Assembly (NCBI RefSeq): GCF_963457605.1
Contig: NZ_OY735139.1
Span: 2,262,001 to 2,326,000 of the forward strand
From: an uncultured Gellertiella sp.
Lineage (GTDB): Bacteria; Pseudomonadota; Alphaproteobacteria; Rhizobiales; Rhizobiaceae
Direction: 5' to 3'
Length of the DNA stretch: 64,000 nt
The stretch's first letter is position 1. The number at the start of each line of letters is the position of its first letter. The notes below the pieces were generated by a model that had not been told where the DNA came from, searched no databases, and worked only from the letters and a program-made list of their open reading frames with translations. Below, piece by piece: positions 47,850-56,438 of this stretch. A program made the position numbers and the translations under genes.

Positions 47850-47926
47850 CTAACCATTTTACATGAGACAGCCGGCTTATCCGGCCCCTTCCGGTCCTTC
47901 GACCGGTTCATCAAGAGGCTTTGACA

Positions 47927-48313
47927 GTGGCAAAAGCGGAACTTGGCACAAAACGGACTTGCCCGGACACCGGCAAGAAATTCTACGATCTCAACCGCGA
48001 CCCGGTTGTATCGCCCTATACGCAGAAATCCTGGCCGCTTTCCTATTTCGAGGAAACCTCCGTTGCCGCCATCATGGAGAAGGCAGCCGAGGAAGAAGTG
48101 GCCGAGGTCGATACCGAAAGCACGGAAGTCGAGCTGGTGTCGCTGGAAGATGCCGACGATGCCGCAGGCGGCGATGACATCCCCGACATGGGCGATGACG
48201 ATGTCGATCTCGGCGACGACGATGACGACACGTTCCTGGAAGCCGATGAAGACGATGACGATGACGATGTCTCCGGCATCCTCGGCGTCACAGGCGGCGA
48301 CGACGAAGTCTGA
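47927..48313 (+). CDS. TIGR02300-family protein (FYDLN motif, acidic tail)
   Basis: 128 residues from a GTG (MAKAELGTKRTCPDTGKKFYDLNRDPVVSPYT), with AAGAGG upstream; a TTG six bases earlier is possible. The N-terminal domain has the family FYDLN signature and one conserved Cys. The C-terminal half is a long Asp/Glu run (for example DVDLGDDDDDTFLEADEDDDDDD). Function unknown. It is conserved in alphaproteobacteria, divergent from aroA and upstream of a tRNA-Ala gene, as here. Confidence 0.88.
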   Translation: MAKAELGTKRTCPDTGKKFYDLNRDPVVSPYTQKSWPLSYFEETSVAAIMEKAAEEEVAEVDTESTEVELVSLEDADDAAGGDDIPDMGDDDVDLGDDDDDTFLEADEDDDDDDVSGILGVTGGDDEV

Positions 48314-48331
48314 TCGCCTGCAAACCACCGT

Positions 48332-48374
48332 CCGGCGATTGTTTTCACGAAAAAAATCGCCGGGCCGGATTTTT
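48332..48374 (+). terminator. Terminator after the TIGR02300 gene
   Basis: CCGGCGATT pairs with AATCGCCGG, extended by a GTTTT/AAAA inner stem, followed by GCCGGATTTTT. It starts 19 bases after the stop codon. Confidence 0.75.
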
Positions 48375-48480
48375 GGGCTTGTCATCTGCCACGACGGCAC
48401 GTAATAAGCCGCCACCCGCCGGACACAACAGCTGTCCTGCCGGGTCCCGGACCGGGTCTTCAACCCGGAACCCAATGGAT

Positions 48481-48556
<76 letters not shown>

Positions 48557-48593
48557 AATCTTTCTCCGCATTTCCTGAATGCATCCCTGTGAC

Positions 48594-48675
48594 GGTGCTT
48601 GCGGGCTCTTGGTATTGAGCCCTGTGCGAGGAAAGTCCCAAGGACCTGATAAGGTGCCAGGTCATCAAGGGCACC
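48594..48675 (+). ncRNA. Candidate structured RNA between tRNA-Ala and repeat copy D
   Basis: GGTGC at the left end pairs with GCACC at the right end, closing 82 bases. Inside are perfect hairpins GGGCTC/GAGCCC and GACCTG/CAGGTC, plus an alternative stem GGTGCC/GGGCACC. No ORF is credible. It contains GAGGAAAGTCC, reminiscent of RNase P RNA, but the surrounding core is absent. It could instead be a degenerate part of the adjoining mosaic repeat. Confidence 0.3.
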
Positions 48676-48680
48676 TGTTC

Positions 48681-48783
48681 CAGCTTCTGTCAGGTTCCTG
48701 CTGCACGAGGCAGACTCCAAGCAAATTTGTTTTCGTTTGTCTTTTCGGGAAAACCGGATTCCACTTTTCCCTGACAAACTCTA
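48681..48783 (-). repeat. RIME-like palindromic repeat, copy D (inverted)
   Basis: On the minus strand this matches copy A through the first half (CTAGAG is replaced by TTTAGAG at the end) including GACAAACGAAAACAAATTTG. The right half is diverged: AGTCTGCCTCGTGCAGCAGGAACCTG in place of the copy A hairpin. Intergenic, between tRNA-Ala and a histidine kinase gene. Confidence 0.8.
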
Positions 48784-48957
48784 AACACGGCAGTGCCCGA
48801 TAGGCTCCGTCCAAAAACATCCCGCTCCGTCTTGCGAAGCCGAATGTCGCGACAGGGCATCGCGTGAAAACAAGGACACAGGCACCATCAGACCGCCTTC
48901 GCGCCTGGGTCGCCAGGATGCGGAGCGGGTTGCTGGCGGCGCTGTGTCCTGTCGCAA

Positions 48958-49980
48958 TCACGCGTGCGCGACCTTGACCACCGTACCGGGATGGGCATCG
49001 TCATGGGTAAAATCCGCCGCCAGCTGGGCGGCCAGGGCGGTGACGATCCCCGTTCCCAATCCCGGTTTCAAAGCCTCTTCCCGGGCGGGATAGCCTATGC
49101 CATCATCGCGGACCGAAAGCGCCCAGGCTTTCTCGGCGGAATGATAGTCGACGGTAATATGGCCACCGCGATGGCCGGGAAAGGCATGTTTCAGCGCATT
49201 GATCACCAGTTCCGTGACGATCAGCCCGAGGCTTGCCGACATGTTGGAATGCACCATGCTGTCATCCACATCAACGGTGATCGATATGGTGTCGGGATCG
49301 AGGATCATCGACGCGCCGAGGCTTTTGCAAAGCTGCCTGAAATAGGGCGCGAGCGCCACATCCTTGCCGTTTCCCGAGGCCAGTTGCTGCTGGACGGAGG
49401 CAATCGACATGACCCGGCCATGAGCAAGTTCGAGAGGGGTACGGCTTTCGCCTGACTGCATCTTGCGGGCGCTCTGGAGCAGGATGCTGGCAATGATCTG
49501 CAGGCTGTTGGCAACCCGGTGCTGCACCTCGCGCAGCAGCACTTCCTTTTCCAGCAACAATTCAGATTTCAGTTTCTCCGCCAGTCTTGCCGCCGTGATG
49601 TCGACGATCGACAGCAGGACCCGTACGCCATCGCTGTCGCTGTAGTCAAGCCGCTGGGCGTTGACGATCAGCCGTCGGGAAGGCTGGCCACCGCTGGCCA
49701 GATCCATCTCATAGGCCCTGATATCCGCAGCCCCCGATGCGGTCGCCTGCAGCAGCGCGGACAATTGCCGTCCGCCCCACTCGCCCTTGCCAAGACCGGC
49801 GAAGGGCCGGTGTTCGATATCGGCGGCGGCAATCCGGAATTCGGCGCAAAAGGACGCGCTGGCGACAATCACCTTCAGGTCGCCGTCGAGCAGCAGCAGG
49901 GGCGTGTTGGAGGAGAGCACGATGGCATGGCCAAGGTCGACAGGGCCCTTCACCTGCGGGGGATGTCCAGCAGTGTCCAT
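48958..49980 (-). CDS. PAS-containing sensor histidine kinase, HisKA_2/HWE type
   Basis: 340 residues, no transmembrane segment, so cytoplasmic. A PAS-like domain (about 20-130, LLLDGDLKVIVASASFCAEFRIAAADIE) precedes a dimerisation/phosphoacceptor helix LLREVQHRVANSLQIIASILL with His154. The ATPase domain follows (LGLIVTELVINALKHAFP for the N box, VRDDGIGYP, GLGTGIVTALAAQL). This kinase class is common in Rhizobiales, often in general stress or light/redox signalling. No response regulator is adjacent. Confidence 0.86.
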   Translation of the reverse strand: MDTAGHPPQVKGPVDLGHAIVLSSNTPLLLLDGDLKVIVASASFCAEFRIAAADIEHRPFAGLGKGEWGGRQLSALLQATASGAADIRAYEMDLASGGQPSRRLIVNAQRLDYSDSDGVRVLLSIVDITAARLAEKLKSELLLEKEVLLREVQHRVANSLQIIASILLQSARKMQSGESRTPLELAHGRVMSIASVQQQLASGNGKDVALAPYFRQLCKSLGASMILDPDTISITVDVDDSMVHSNMSASLGLIVTELVINALKHAFPGHRGGHITVDYHSAEKAWALSVRDDGIGYPAREEALKPGLGTGIVTALAAQLAADFTHDDAHPGTVVKVAHA

Positions 49981-50408
49981 TGAGGCAATTTCTTGGGGAC
50001 CGGAGGCTCGCGCAGCGAAAGCCTTCCCCGGAATCCCGCTGTCGCAGACAACAGGGATGTGGCGGCAACCCTATCACGGATAAGCCCGCTTCAAAGGGAA
50101 ATCGATTGCCCGCTTCGCTTGAGGGCATGCAATCAGGTCGGGTTGGCGGACAGGATCGCCGGTTACCCGGTTTCCCTGACAGCCTCTGGCGGCAAAACCG
50201 CTGCAAATTCTACCCGGACCAGCGTCCGGTTTGGCACAGCAGTGCCCCACATTTCTCCTGCTTGCCCGGCAGCTTGCCCCATGGTGAAACAGCCCAATCG
50301 GTACTGGCGGTAAATTATTATCCATGCGCCCAATTTACTTGACTCAGGCAAATGATTGGGCGTTTAAGTTTATCACAATAAAGTGTTTTTACGTGCGTAT
50401 CGGACCTC
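49981..50408. other. 428 bp intergenic region between the histidine kinase and acyltransferase genes
   Basis: Divergent promoter space. The only structure seen is CGCCCAAT at 50327 mirrored by ATTGGGCG at 50355, with another GCCCAAT at 50292. The right end (50350-50400) is A/T rich and likely holds the acyltransferase promoter. No gene recognised. Confidence 0.4.
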
Positions 50409-51458
50409 ATGGCCATGTCAGGCAGGCGTTATTTCCAGAGTTTGGACGGGCTGCGCGGGCTCTGCTCGCTGATGGTGCTCTGCGATCACTGGAAGGAACT
50501 TTATCCGGCGGCAGGAACCTGGATCCAGCAGACGGGCGGCGAGCCGGTTTGCCTGCTGTTTGCGCTCTCCGGCTTCTTCATGGCCTATCTCTATGCGGGC
50601 AAAAGGTTCAATGCCGATGCGGTGGCGACCTATCTGGTGCATCGCCTCGCCCGCATCTATCCCGCCTATCTGGTCGCCGTGCTGCTGATGGCGGTGCTGT
50701 CCTACGTGCCGCAGGTGCATATTGTCGGTGCCATCGTCGGTCCGGTCGAAATCACGAGGCACCTGCTTCTCGCCGGAAACATGGGCGTCTTCTGGTCGAT
50801 CACCCCGGAAATCCAGTTCTACCTGTTCTTCGTGCTGCTCTGGCTGTTTGCCGCCGAACCGGTCAAATACCAGTGGCTCGGGATTGCCAACCTCACCTTC
50901 ATCGCCGCCGACGTCATGCTCGGCCTGCCCGGTCCCGGCACGATGCTGCCCTCGAAACTTCCCTATTTCATGCTCGGCGTGGCAGCCGGCTATCTCTACA
51001 AGCGCGGCTTTGGCGCAAGGCCCGGTCTCATCAGCGGCATGGCGACCGTGCTGCTGCTCGGCGTCTATCTCTTCATTCATGTGCTCCACCCCCAGGGCGA
51101 AGTGGTCTGGGGCGTGCAATCGGCCGTGGGTGCCGCCCTGCTGCTGTTCCTTGCGGCAAGCGACAGCCCCGTCGCCACGCGGGTTCTGGGAAGCCTGCCG
51201 TTCCGCACCATCGGCAAGGTCAGCTTTTCGCTGTTTCTGTTTCACGTGCCGGTCTTCATGCTGACCCATCAGGCGCTTGAGGGCCGGGTGCCGTTCTGGC
51301 TGCAGACCGTCCTGTGCTGGGCCGCCGTCTTCAGCGTTGCGACCCTGTCGTTCCTCTACCTCGAAACGCCGAGCCGCAAGGCGATTACCGACCGGTGGCA
51401 CCGCCGCCAGGATCAGGCCCGGCTGCCTTCCACCGCGCCCCTGCAGGGCGGAATGTAG
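50409..51458 (+). CDS. Acyltransferase-3 family membrane protein (OafA/YrhL-like)
   Basis: 349 residues, about ten transmembrane helices. N-terminal signature FQSLDGLRGLCSLMVLCDHW, then FALSGFFMAYLYAGKRF, and the conserved Arg-rich loop VHRLARIYPAYLVAVLL. FWSITPEIQFYLFFVLLWLF and a late FHVPVFMLTH follow. Family members O-acylate surface polysaccharides or other glycans at the inner membrane. The substrate cannot be told. Start is uncertain: the ATG at 50409 or the one at 50415, both with poor ribosome sites. Confidence 0.87.
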   Translation: MAMSGRRYFQSLDGLRGLCSLMVLCDHWKELYPAAGTWIQQTGGEPVCLLFALSGFFMAYLYAGKRFNADAVATYLVHRLARIYPAYLVAVLLMAVLSYVPQVHIVGAIVGPVEITRHLLLAGNMGVFWSITPEIQFYLFFVLLWLFAAEPVKYQWLGIANLTFIAADVMLGLPGPGTMLPSKLPYFMLGVAAGYLYKRGFGARPGLISGMATVLLLGVYLFIHVLHPQGEVVWGVQSAVGAALLLFLAASDSPVATRVLGSLPFRTIGKVSFSLFLFHVPVFMLTHQALEGRVPFWLQTVLCWAAVFSVATLSFLYLETPSRKAITDRWHRRQDQARLPSTAPLQGGM

Positions 51459-51711
51459 GAATTATACCGGCAGGCGACAGGGCGGGCATCCGTTCCTCTT
51501 TCTGGACGCGGCCTTCTATTTCGCTTTGAAAGAACAGCGGTTCAGATTAACTTGCGGCACAAGCCCGCTTCGCCTCCGGCGAAGCCTGCGCGTCCCGGTC
51601 CGTTGCGCCGGGAGCTGCCCGGACCGTGGGCATCAAGCGCCAGGAACGGGCATTTTCTGATCTTTTGATACCGGGCCGGGGGACGGCCCTTCGAGGGGAG
51701 CCTGATCGAAC

Positions 51712-52893
51712 ATGAGCTACACAGAGACCACGACGCAGAGCTGGTTCAGCCGGATCAAGACTGCGATCTTCATGATTTTCTTCGGCTTCATCCTGGTTGT
51801 CGCCTCCGGCATCCTGCTGTTCTGGAACGAAGGCCGGGCCATCGGCACCTACAGGGCGCTGGTGGAGGGGGCAGGCCTGGTGATCAGCGTGCCCGCCGAG
51901 ACGCCCGATCCGGCCAATGAAGGCAAGCTCGTCCACATCTCCGGAACCGTGGTTCCCGGTGCCGTGGCTGAGGATCAGCAATTCTCCATCTCCGCCGATG
52001 GGGCGGTCGGTCTCAGCCGGTCGGTGGACATGTACCAGTGGGTGCAGAAGGAAGAAAGCAAGACCCAGAAGAATCTCGGCGGCAGCGAGGAAACCGTCAC
52101 CACCTATACCTATTCGAAGGAGTGGAACGACAGCCGCGTGAAGTCGGAGGATTTCAAGCAGGCTGACGGGCACCAGAATCCCGACATGCCGGTTTCGGGC
52201 CAGACCTTCGAGGTTCCTGATGCAAGGGTCGGCGGCTTTACCGTGGCAGGCGACCAGGTGGCACCGCTGGGCAAGAGCAATCCGGTCCAGCTGACAGCGG
52301 ACGATGCGGCACGCTTTGCCTCGTTCTTCGGCACCGACCGTCCGGTCAAGGCCGAAAATGGCGGACTTTTTGTCGGTGCAAACCCGTCAAGTCCTTCGGT
52401 CGGCGACCTCAGGATCAGCTACAGCCGCGCCGATCTCAAGGATGCAAGTTTCGTCGCCAGGCAGAGCGGCGAGGCGCTGGCCCCCTATCAGGCCAGCAAC
52501 GGCAATGAGATTTTCCTGAGTGCAGCGGGCAAGGTCGATGCGGCAGGCCTGTTCAAGCAGGCGGAAGAAACCAATGCCATCATCACCTGGCTGCTGCGTC
52601 TGGCGGGCATCGTCTGCCTGTTCATCGGCTTTGCGATGATCTTCTCGATCTTCGGCGTGCTGGCCGATCTCATCCCGTTCTTCGGCTCGCTGGTCGGTTT
52701 CGGCACCAGTCTCATCGCCTTCGTGCTGGCGCTCATCATCGGACCGTTCATCATCGCGCTCGGCTGGTTTGCCTATCGGCCGCTGCTGGCTTTGGCGATC
52801 ATGGGTACGGGCGTGGTGCTGGGCGGCGGCATCTGGTACCTCCGGCGCAACCGGGGCACTGCTGCATCCGTCGCATCCGCGCAAAAAGCCTGA
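51712..52893 (+). CDS. TMEM43/LUMA-family membrane protein
   Basis: 393 residues. An N-terminal transmembrane helix (AIFMIFFGFILVVASGILLFWNEGRA) carries the family WNEGRA motif. A large extracytoplasmic domain follows, with SRSVDMYQWVQKEESKTQKN and YSKEWNDSRVKSEDF. Three or four C-terminal helices end it (LLRLAGIVCLFIGFAMIFSIFGVLADLIPF onward). Function in bacteria is unknown; the eukaryotic homologue is an inner nuclear membrane protein. GAGGGGAG precedes the start. Followed by a YdcF-family gene after 18 bases. Confidence 0.9.
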   Translation: MSYTETTTQSWFSRIKTAIFMIFFGFILVVASGILLFWNEGRAIGTYRALVEGAGLVISVPAETPDPANEGKLVHISGTVVPGAVAEDQQFSISADGAVGLSRSVDMYQWVQKEESKTQKNLGGSEETVTTYTYSKEWNDSRVKSEDFKQADGHQNPDMPVSGQTFEVPDARVGGFTVAGDQVAPLGKSNPVQLTADDAARFASFFGTDRPVKAENGGLFVGANPSSPSVGDLRISYSRADLKDASFVARQSGEALAPYQASNGNEIFLSAAGKVDAAGLFKQAEETNAIITWLLRLAGIVCLFIGFAMIFSIFGVLADLIPFFGSLVGFGTSLIAFVLALIIGPFIIALGWFAYRPLLALAIMGTGVVLGGGIWYLRRNRGTAASVASAQKA

Positions 52894-52911
52894 GTCAATT
52901 CAGGAGCCTGG

Positions 52912-53700
52912 ATGTTTCTGGTCTCGAAGCTCTACTGGCTGGTTTTCCAGCCCCTGAGCTTCGCCCTGATCCTGGCTGTTGCCGGGATCACGGCGGGGCG
53001 CCTTCATCGCGTGCGGCTGCACGTGGCGGCGAACCTTCTGTCGGTCACGGTGCTGTTCCTCACCCTGTTCACCACCACGGGTGCCCTGCTGCTCCAGCCG
53101 CTCGAGGCCCGGTTTTCAAGGCCCGTTCTCCGCGCCGCTCCGGCCTGCCTGATCGTGCTTGGCGGCGGCTTTGACAATGAGGTCACCACCACGCGCGGCG
53201 GCTATGAGCTCAACGCCGCCGGGGACCGCTATCTCGAGCTCTTGCGCCTTGCGCGCCTTTATCCCGGGGCGAAACTGCTGATTTCGGGCGGGGATGCCCA
53301 TCTTGTCCGCCACACCGAGGACGATGTGACAATCAGCCTGCGGCTGCTCGCCGGTTTCGGCATCGGCGGCGACAGGGTTCTCGCCGACCGGACCTCGCGC
53401 AATACCTATGAAAATGCCGAAAACAGCCGGAAGCTCATGGACAGCGCGCAGATCCGTGACTGCCTGCTGATCACCTCCGCCTTCCACATGCCGAGGGCGA
53501 TGGGCATGTTCCGGCAGGTGGGTGCGTCCGTGATCGCCTGGCCGGTCGATGACCGGACCGATGGCACGACAGGATTCGCGGTGGATATGTCCGACCCGAT
53601 GGGTCATGCCGAACAGATGAGCCTGGCGCTGAGGGAATGGTCGGGCCTGCTCGGCAACTATCTCGGCGGCCGCACCAGCGCACTCTATCCAGCCCCCTGA
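52912..53700 (+). CDS. YdcF-family (DUF218) membrane protein
   Basis: 262 residues. Two N-terminal transmembrane helices precede a DUF218 domain: CLIVLGGGFDNEV, YPGAKLLISGGDAH, LADRTSRNTYENAENSRKLMD, CLLITSAFHMPRAMGMFRQVG. The E. coli relatives ElyC and SanA affect envelope integrity and peptidoglycan precursor use, so a cell wall role is plausible. CAGGAG precedes the ATG. It probably forms an operon with the TMEM43-family gene. Confidence 0.9.
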   Translation: MFLVSKLYWLVFQPLSFALILAVAGITAGRLHRVRLHVAANLLSVTVLFLTLFTTTGALLLQPLEARFSRPVLRAAPACLIVLGGGFDNEVTTTRGGYELNAAGDRYLELLRLARLYPGAKLLISGGDAHLVRHTEDDVTISLRLLAGFGIGGDRVLADRTSRNTYENAENSRKLMDSAQIRDCLLITSAFHMPRAMGMFRQVGASVIAWPVDDRTDGTTGFAVDMSDPMGHAEQMSLALREWSGLLGNYLGGRTSALYPAP

Positions 53701-53706
53701 ACCGGC

Positions 53707-54186
53707 CTATTCCTTGTGGACCGTGACAAACCGCGTGCCGCGCACCCGCACCGTCATCTCACAGGGTTTGCCGTCGGTGCGGTCGCAAAAATGCGGGGCC
53801 ATCCTGAACACGAACACCATGTTGCCAAAGCGCATCCGGTAGTCATAGCCGAGGATCCTGGCGCTGGCGATCAGCACATAGCCGCCTTCCTTCACCTGGA
53901 CATAGAAATTCGACGGACAGCCTTCGTCATTGCAGAGATAGTTCGGCTTGCCGTCGCAGGTGATCTTTCCCTCGTCGATCACCATGTCCATGATGCCGTC
54001 ATTGTTGAAGTCGCGGGGCGTGGCAAACCCCTCGTCGACGGCGGAGGTCTGGCAGATCTCGCTGAAATGCTTGCGCTCATAGGCTTCGGGGTCCACCACC
54101 AGCGCCTGTTGCGAGAAGGCCCTGACCGGCACGAGGGCGAGCAGGGCGGCCTGAAGGAAAACCAGCAGATATGTCTTGATCGTCAT
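53707..54186 (-). CDS. Small secreted protein with a possible calcium-binding loop
   Basis: 159 residues from MTIKTYLLVFLQAALLALVPVRAFS, a clear signal peptide; AGGA lies seven bases upstream. The mature part has six cysteines (CQTS, CDGKPNYLC, EGC, FC, CEM), suggesting disulfides. RDFNNDGIMDMVIDEG resembles an EF-hand or FG-GAP calcium loop. Not otherwise recognised. It is convergent with the YdcF-family gene with six bases between stops. Confidence 0.65.
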   Translation of the reverse strand: MTIKTYLLVFLQAALLALVPVRAFSQQALVVDPEAYERKHFSEICQTSAVDEGFATPRDFNNDGIMDMVIDEGKITCDGKPNYLCNDEGCPSNFYVQVKEGGYVLIASARILGYDYRMRFGNMVFVFRMAPHFCDRTDGKPCEMTVRVRGTRFVTVHKE

Positions 54187-54393
54187 GGCCAATCCTGGAG
54201 AAGGGGAGCGCGTCAGCGGGTGGTCTTATCGCCGAGAGCTTGCGCCGCCCTGATCGCCGGTGCAAGACCTGACTTGACGACGGCAGGGACACGATAAAAT
54301 CTGCCGGATGGCAAAGGCCGGTGGTGGAGGCCGAAACGCCACGCGTGATCTTGCCCATAGAGGTCGTCAGTCCAGCCAGAGAGGTGGAAGCGC

Positions 54394-55029
54394 TTGTCCC
54401 TGCTCGAGATTCTTGACTATTCCGGCGTGGCGGTCTTTGCCGCAACCGGGGCACTTGCCGCCTCGCGCAAGGAACTGGACCTGATCGGGTTTCTGTTTCT
54501 CGCGGCGGTCACCGGCATTGGTGGCGGGACGTTGCGCGACATCATCCTCGGCCGGGTGCCGGTCTTCTGGGTGCTGAAGCCCACCTATGTCATCGTCTGC
54601 GTTGCCGTCGGCATCCTCGTCTATTTCACCGCCCACCTGTTTGAATCCCGCTACCGGCTGCTGGTCTGGCTGGATGCGATCGGTCTTGCCGCCTATTGTG
54701 TGATGGGCGCTGCCAAGGGGCTTGCCGCCACCGGTTCGCCGACGGTTGCCATCGTCACCGGCACGCTGACGGCAGCCTTCGGCGGCATCCTGCGCGATAT
54801 CCTGTCGAATGAGCCCTCGGTGCTGCTGCGCCGGGAAATCTACATCACCGCAGCCCTTGCCGGCGCCTGCGTCTTCACGCTTGCCCAGGCGCTTGGTGCC
54901 CCCCTGTCGCTTTCCTCCAGCCTCGGTGCCCTGCTCGCCCTCATCGTGCGCGGCGGCGCGTTGCTTTACGGCTGGACCATCCCGCCCTACAAGCCAAGGC
55001 CGGGCAGGCATCCCGATGACGTGATGTGA
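54394..55029 (+). CDS. TRIC/YadS-family (UPF0126) membrane channel protein
   Basis: 211 residues with seven predicted helices arranged as an inverted repeat. The two glycine-rich motifs are VTGIGGGTLRDIILGRVPVFWV and LTAAFGGILRDILSNEPSVLL. Bacterial relatives of trimeric intracellular cation channels conduct K+ or Na+; some family members affect glycine use. The start is TTG with GAGAGGTGG upstream, and no ATG fits. It ends six bases from the convergent irr stop. Confidence 0.9.
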   Translation: MSLLEILDYSGVAVFAATGALAASRKELDLIGFLFLAAVTGIGGGTLRDIILGRVPVFWVLKPTYVIVCVAVGILVYFTAHLFESRYRLLVWLDAIGLAAYCVMGAAKGLAATGSPTVAIVTGTLTAAFGGILRDILSNEPSVLLRREIYITAALAGACVFTLAQALGAPLSLSSSLGALLALIVRGGALLYGWTIPPYKPRPGRHPDDVM

Positions 55030-55035
55030 GGACGT

Positions 55036-55455
55036 TCAGTCCTGCTTCGGCCGCAGCCGGATCACCACGTCGACATGGGCGATTTCCATGCCTTCGGGCG
55101 GTTCGGGCAGGTTGCCGATCTCGATGCTGGAGACCGGGATATCGAGCACCTCATTGCGGCCCTCGACGTAGAAATGGTGATGGTCGGAGACATTCGTGTC
55201 GAAATAGGTGCGGGCACTTTCGACCGCCAGCACCCGGATCATGCCCGCTTCGGTGAACTGGTGGAGTGTGTTGTAGACGGTTGCCAGCGACACCGGCACG
55301 CCTGCGGTCACCGCTTCCTCATGCAGTTCCTCGACGGTCAGATGCCGGTCACCCTTGGCAAACAGCAGGTCGGCAAGCGCCATGCGCTGGCGGGTGGGCC
55401 TGAGCCCGGAGCGGCGTAGCCGCGTCTCCGCCGTGGGCATTCTCGTTGCTGTCAT
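55036..55455 (-). CDS. irr: Iron response regulator Irr (Fur family)
   Basis: 139 residues from MTATRMPTAETRLRRSGL. Fur-type winged helix (RPTRQRMALADLLFAKGDRHLTVEELHEEAV, SLATVYNTLHQFTEAGMIRV) and the Irr heme-binding SDHHHFYVEG (His92-94). The N-terminal heme regulatory motif with Cys-Pro found in Bradyrhizobium Irr is absent, as in Rhizobium. In rhizobia it represses heme synthesis and other iron-demanding genes when iron is low. Divergent from fabA, the standard Rhizobiaceae arrangement. Confidence 0.95.
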   Translation of the reverse strand: MTATRMPTAETRLRRSGLRPTRQRMALADLLFAKGDRHLTVEELHEEAVTAGVPVSLATVYNTLHQFTEAGMIRVLAVESARTYFDTNVSDHHHFYVEGRNEVLDIPVSSIEIGNLPEPPEGMEIAHVDVVIRLRPKQD

Positions 55456-55838
55456 TTCAACCTTGCTCCCGGCACGTCGAAACCCGGCGCAGTCCCCGTG
55501 CCACGGAAAGCCCCCCGTCCGCCCTGAGGATCCTGACCACCACAGGCGGGTGGAACAGAAGCAGGGCATCTGCCCGCAGGCATCACAAAAGCAGGACGTG
55601 GGTTTGATATATCTTTTGCCCGTCCTGCTTTCAATAGAGCCGATCAGGACAAATTGCCCGGCAACCCCGCGTTTGCGGGCTTTTGTGCAGGCGCGAATGT
55701 CAGCAGATTGTAAAAAAAGCGTGGGCAGTGGCTGCTGGCGCGCCGCCGCGACCATTGTTGCGCTTCATTTTGCTGCGATCTTGCTCTAATGCTCAAGACA
55801 GTTCTATCAAAGTGCATGTGAAGGGAAGTGTGGTGTCC
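55456..55838. promoter_or_regulatory. Divergent irr/fabA promoter region with a long inverted repeat
   Basis: 383 bases without a gene. AAAGCAGGACG (55588-55598) is repeated inverted as CGTCCTGCTTT (55621-55631), an 11-bp perfect stem with a 22-base A/T-rich centre. A second small hairpin, CCCGC/GCGGG then CTTTTG (55664-55683), could act as a weak plus-strand terminator. No iron box of the TTTAGAA type is obvious. The fabA promoter probably lies right of 55690. Confidence 0.5.
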
Positions 55839-56354
55839 ATGGGAACCAGACAATCGAGCTTTAATTACGAGGAAATCCTCAGCTGCGGGCGCGGCGAACT
55901 GTTTGGCCCGGGCAATGCGCAGCTGCCACTGCCGCCGATGCTGATGGTTCACCGGATCACGGAAATTTCCGAAACGGGCGGTGCCTTCGACAAGGGCTTT
56001 ATCCGCGCCGAATATGACGTCAGGCCCGATGACTGGTATTTCCCCTGCCATTTTCAGGGAAATCCCATCATGCCCGGCTGCCTCGGCCTTGACGGCATGT
56101 GGCAGCTGACCGGCTTTTTCCTCGGCTGGCTCGGTGAGCCCGGTCGCGGCATGGCGCTGTCGACCGGCGAGGTCAAGTTCAAGGGCATGGTTCGGCCAGA
56201 GACGAAGCTTCTCGAATATGGCATCGACTTCAAGCGTGTCATGCGCGGCCGCCTGGTGCTCGGCACCGCCGATGGCTGGTTGAAAGCCGATGGCGAAACC
56301 ATATATCAGGCCACCGATCTGCGCGTTGGCCTTTCCAAGGAAAAGGCGGCATAA
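55839..56354 (+). CDS. fabA: 3-hydroxydecanoyl-ACP dehydratase/isomerase
   Basis: Introduces the double bond in type II unsaturated fatty acid synthesis. 171 residues from [14 protein letters not shown]. Catalytic His71 in [22 protein letters not shown] and Asp85 match E. coli positions. The longer in-frame reading to 55683 lies in the promoter region. First gene of fabA-fabB-fabI. Confidence 0.96.
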   Translation: MGTRQSSFNYEEILSCGRGELFGPGNAQLPLPPMLMVHRITEISETGGAFDKGFIRAEYDVRPDDWYFPCHFQGNPIMPGCLGLDGMWQLTGFFLGWLGEPGRGMALSTGEVKFKGMVRPETKLLEYGIDFKRVMRGRLVLGTADGWLKADGETIYQATDLRVGLSKEKAA

Positions 56355-56438
56355 GCGCCCGGCCATGTGTTCATGCTGCTCCGGCCATGCTGCCGCCGGG
56401 GCTTCATTCCTGACGAAACGAAAGAAAAGGTTCCCACG

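Noticed and set aside
48629-48640. GAGGAAAGTCC-like string suggesting RNase P RNA
   Set aside because: The conserved flanking core and the ~400-base length of RNase P RNA are absent; the match is limited to about 11 bases.
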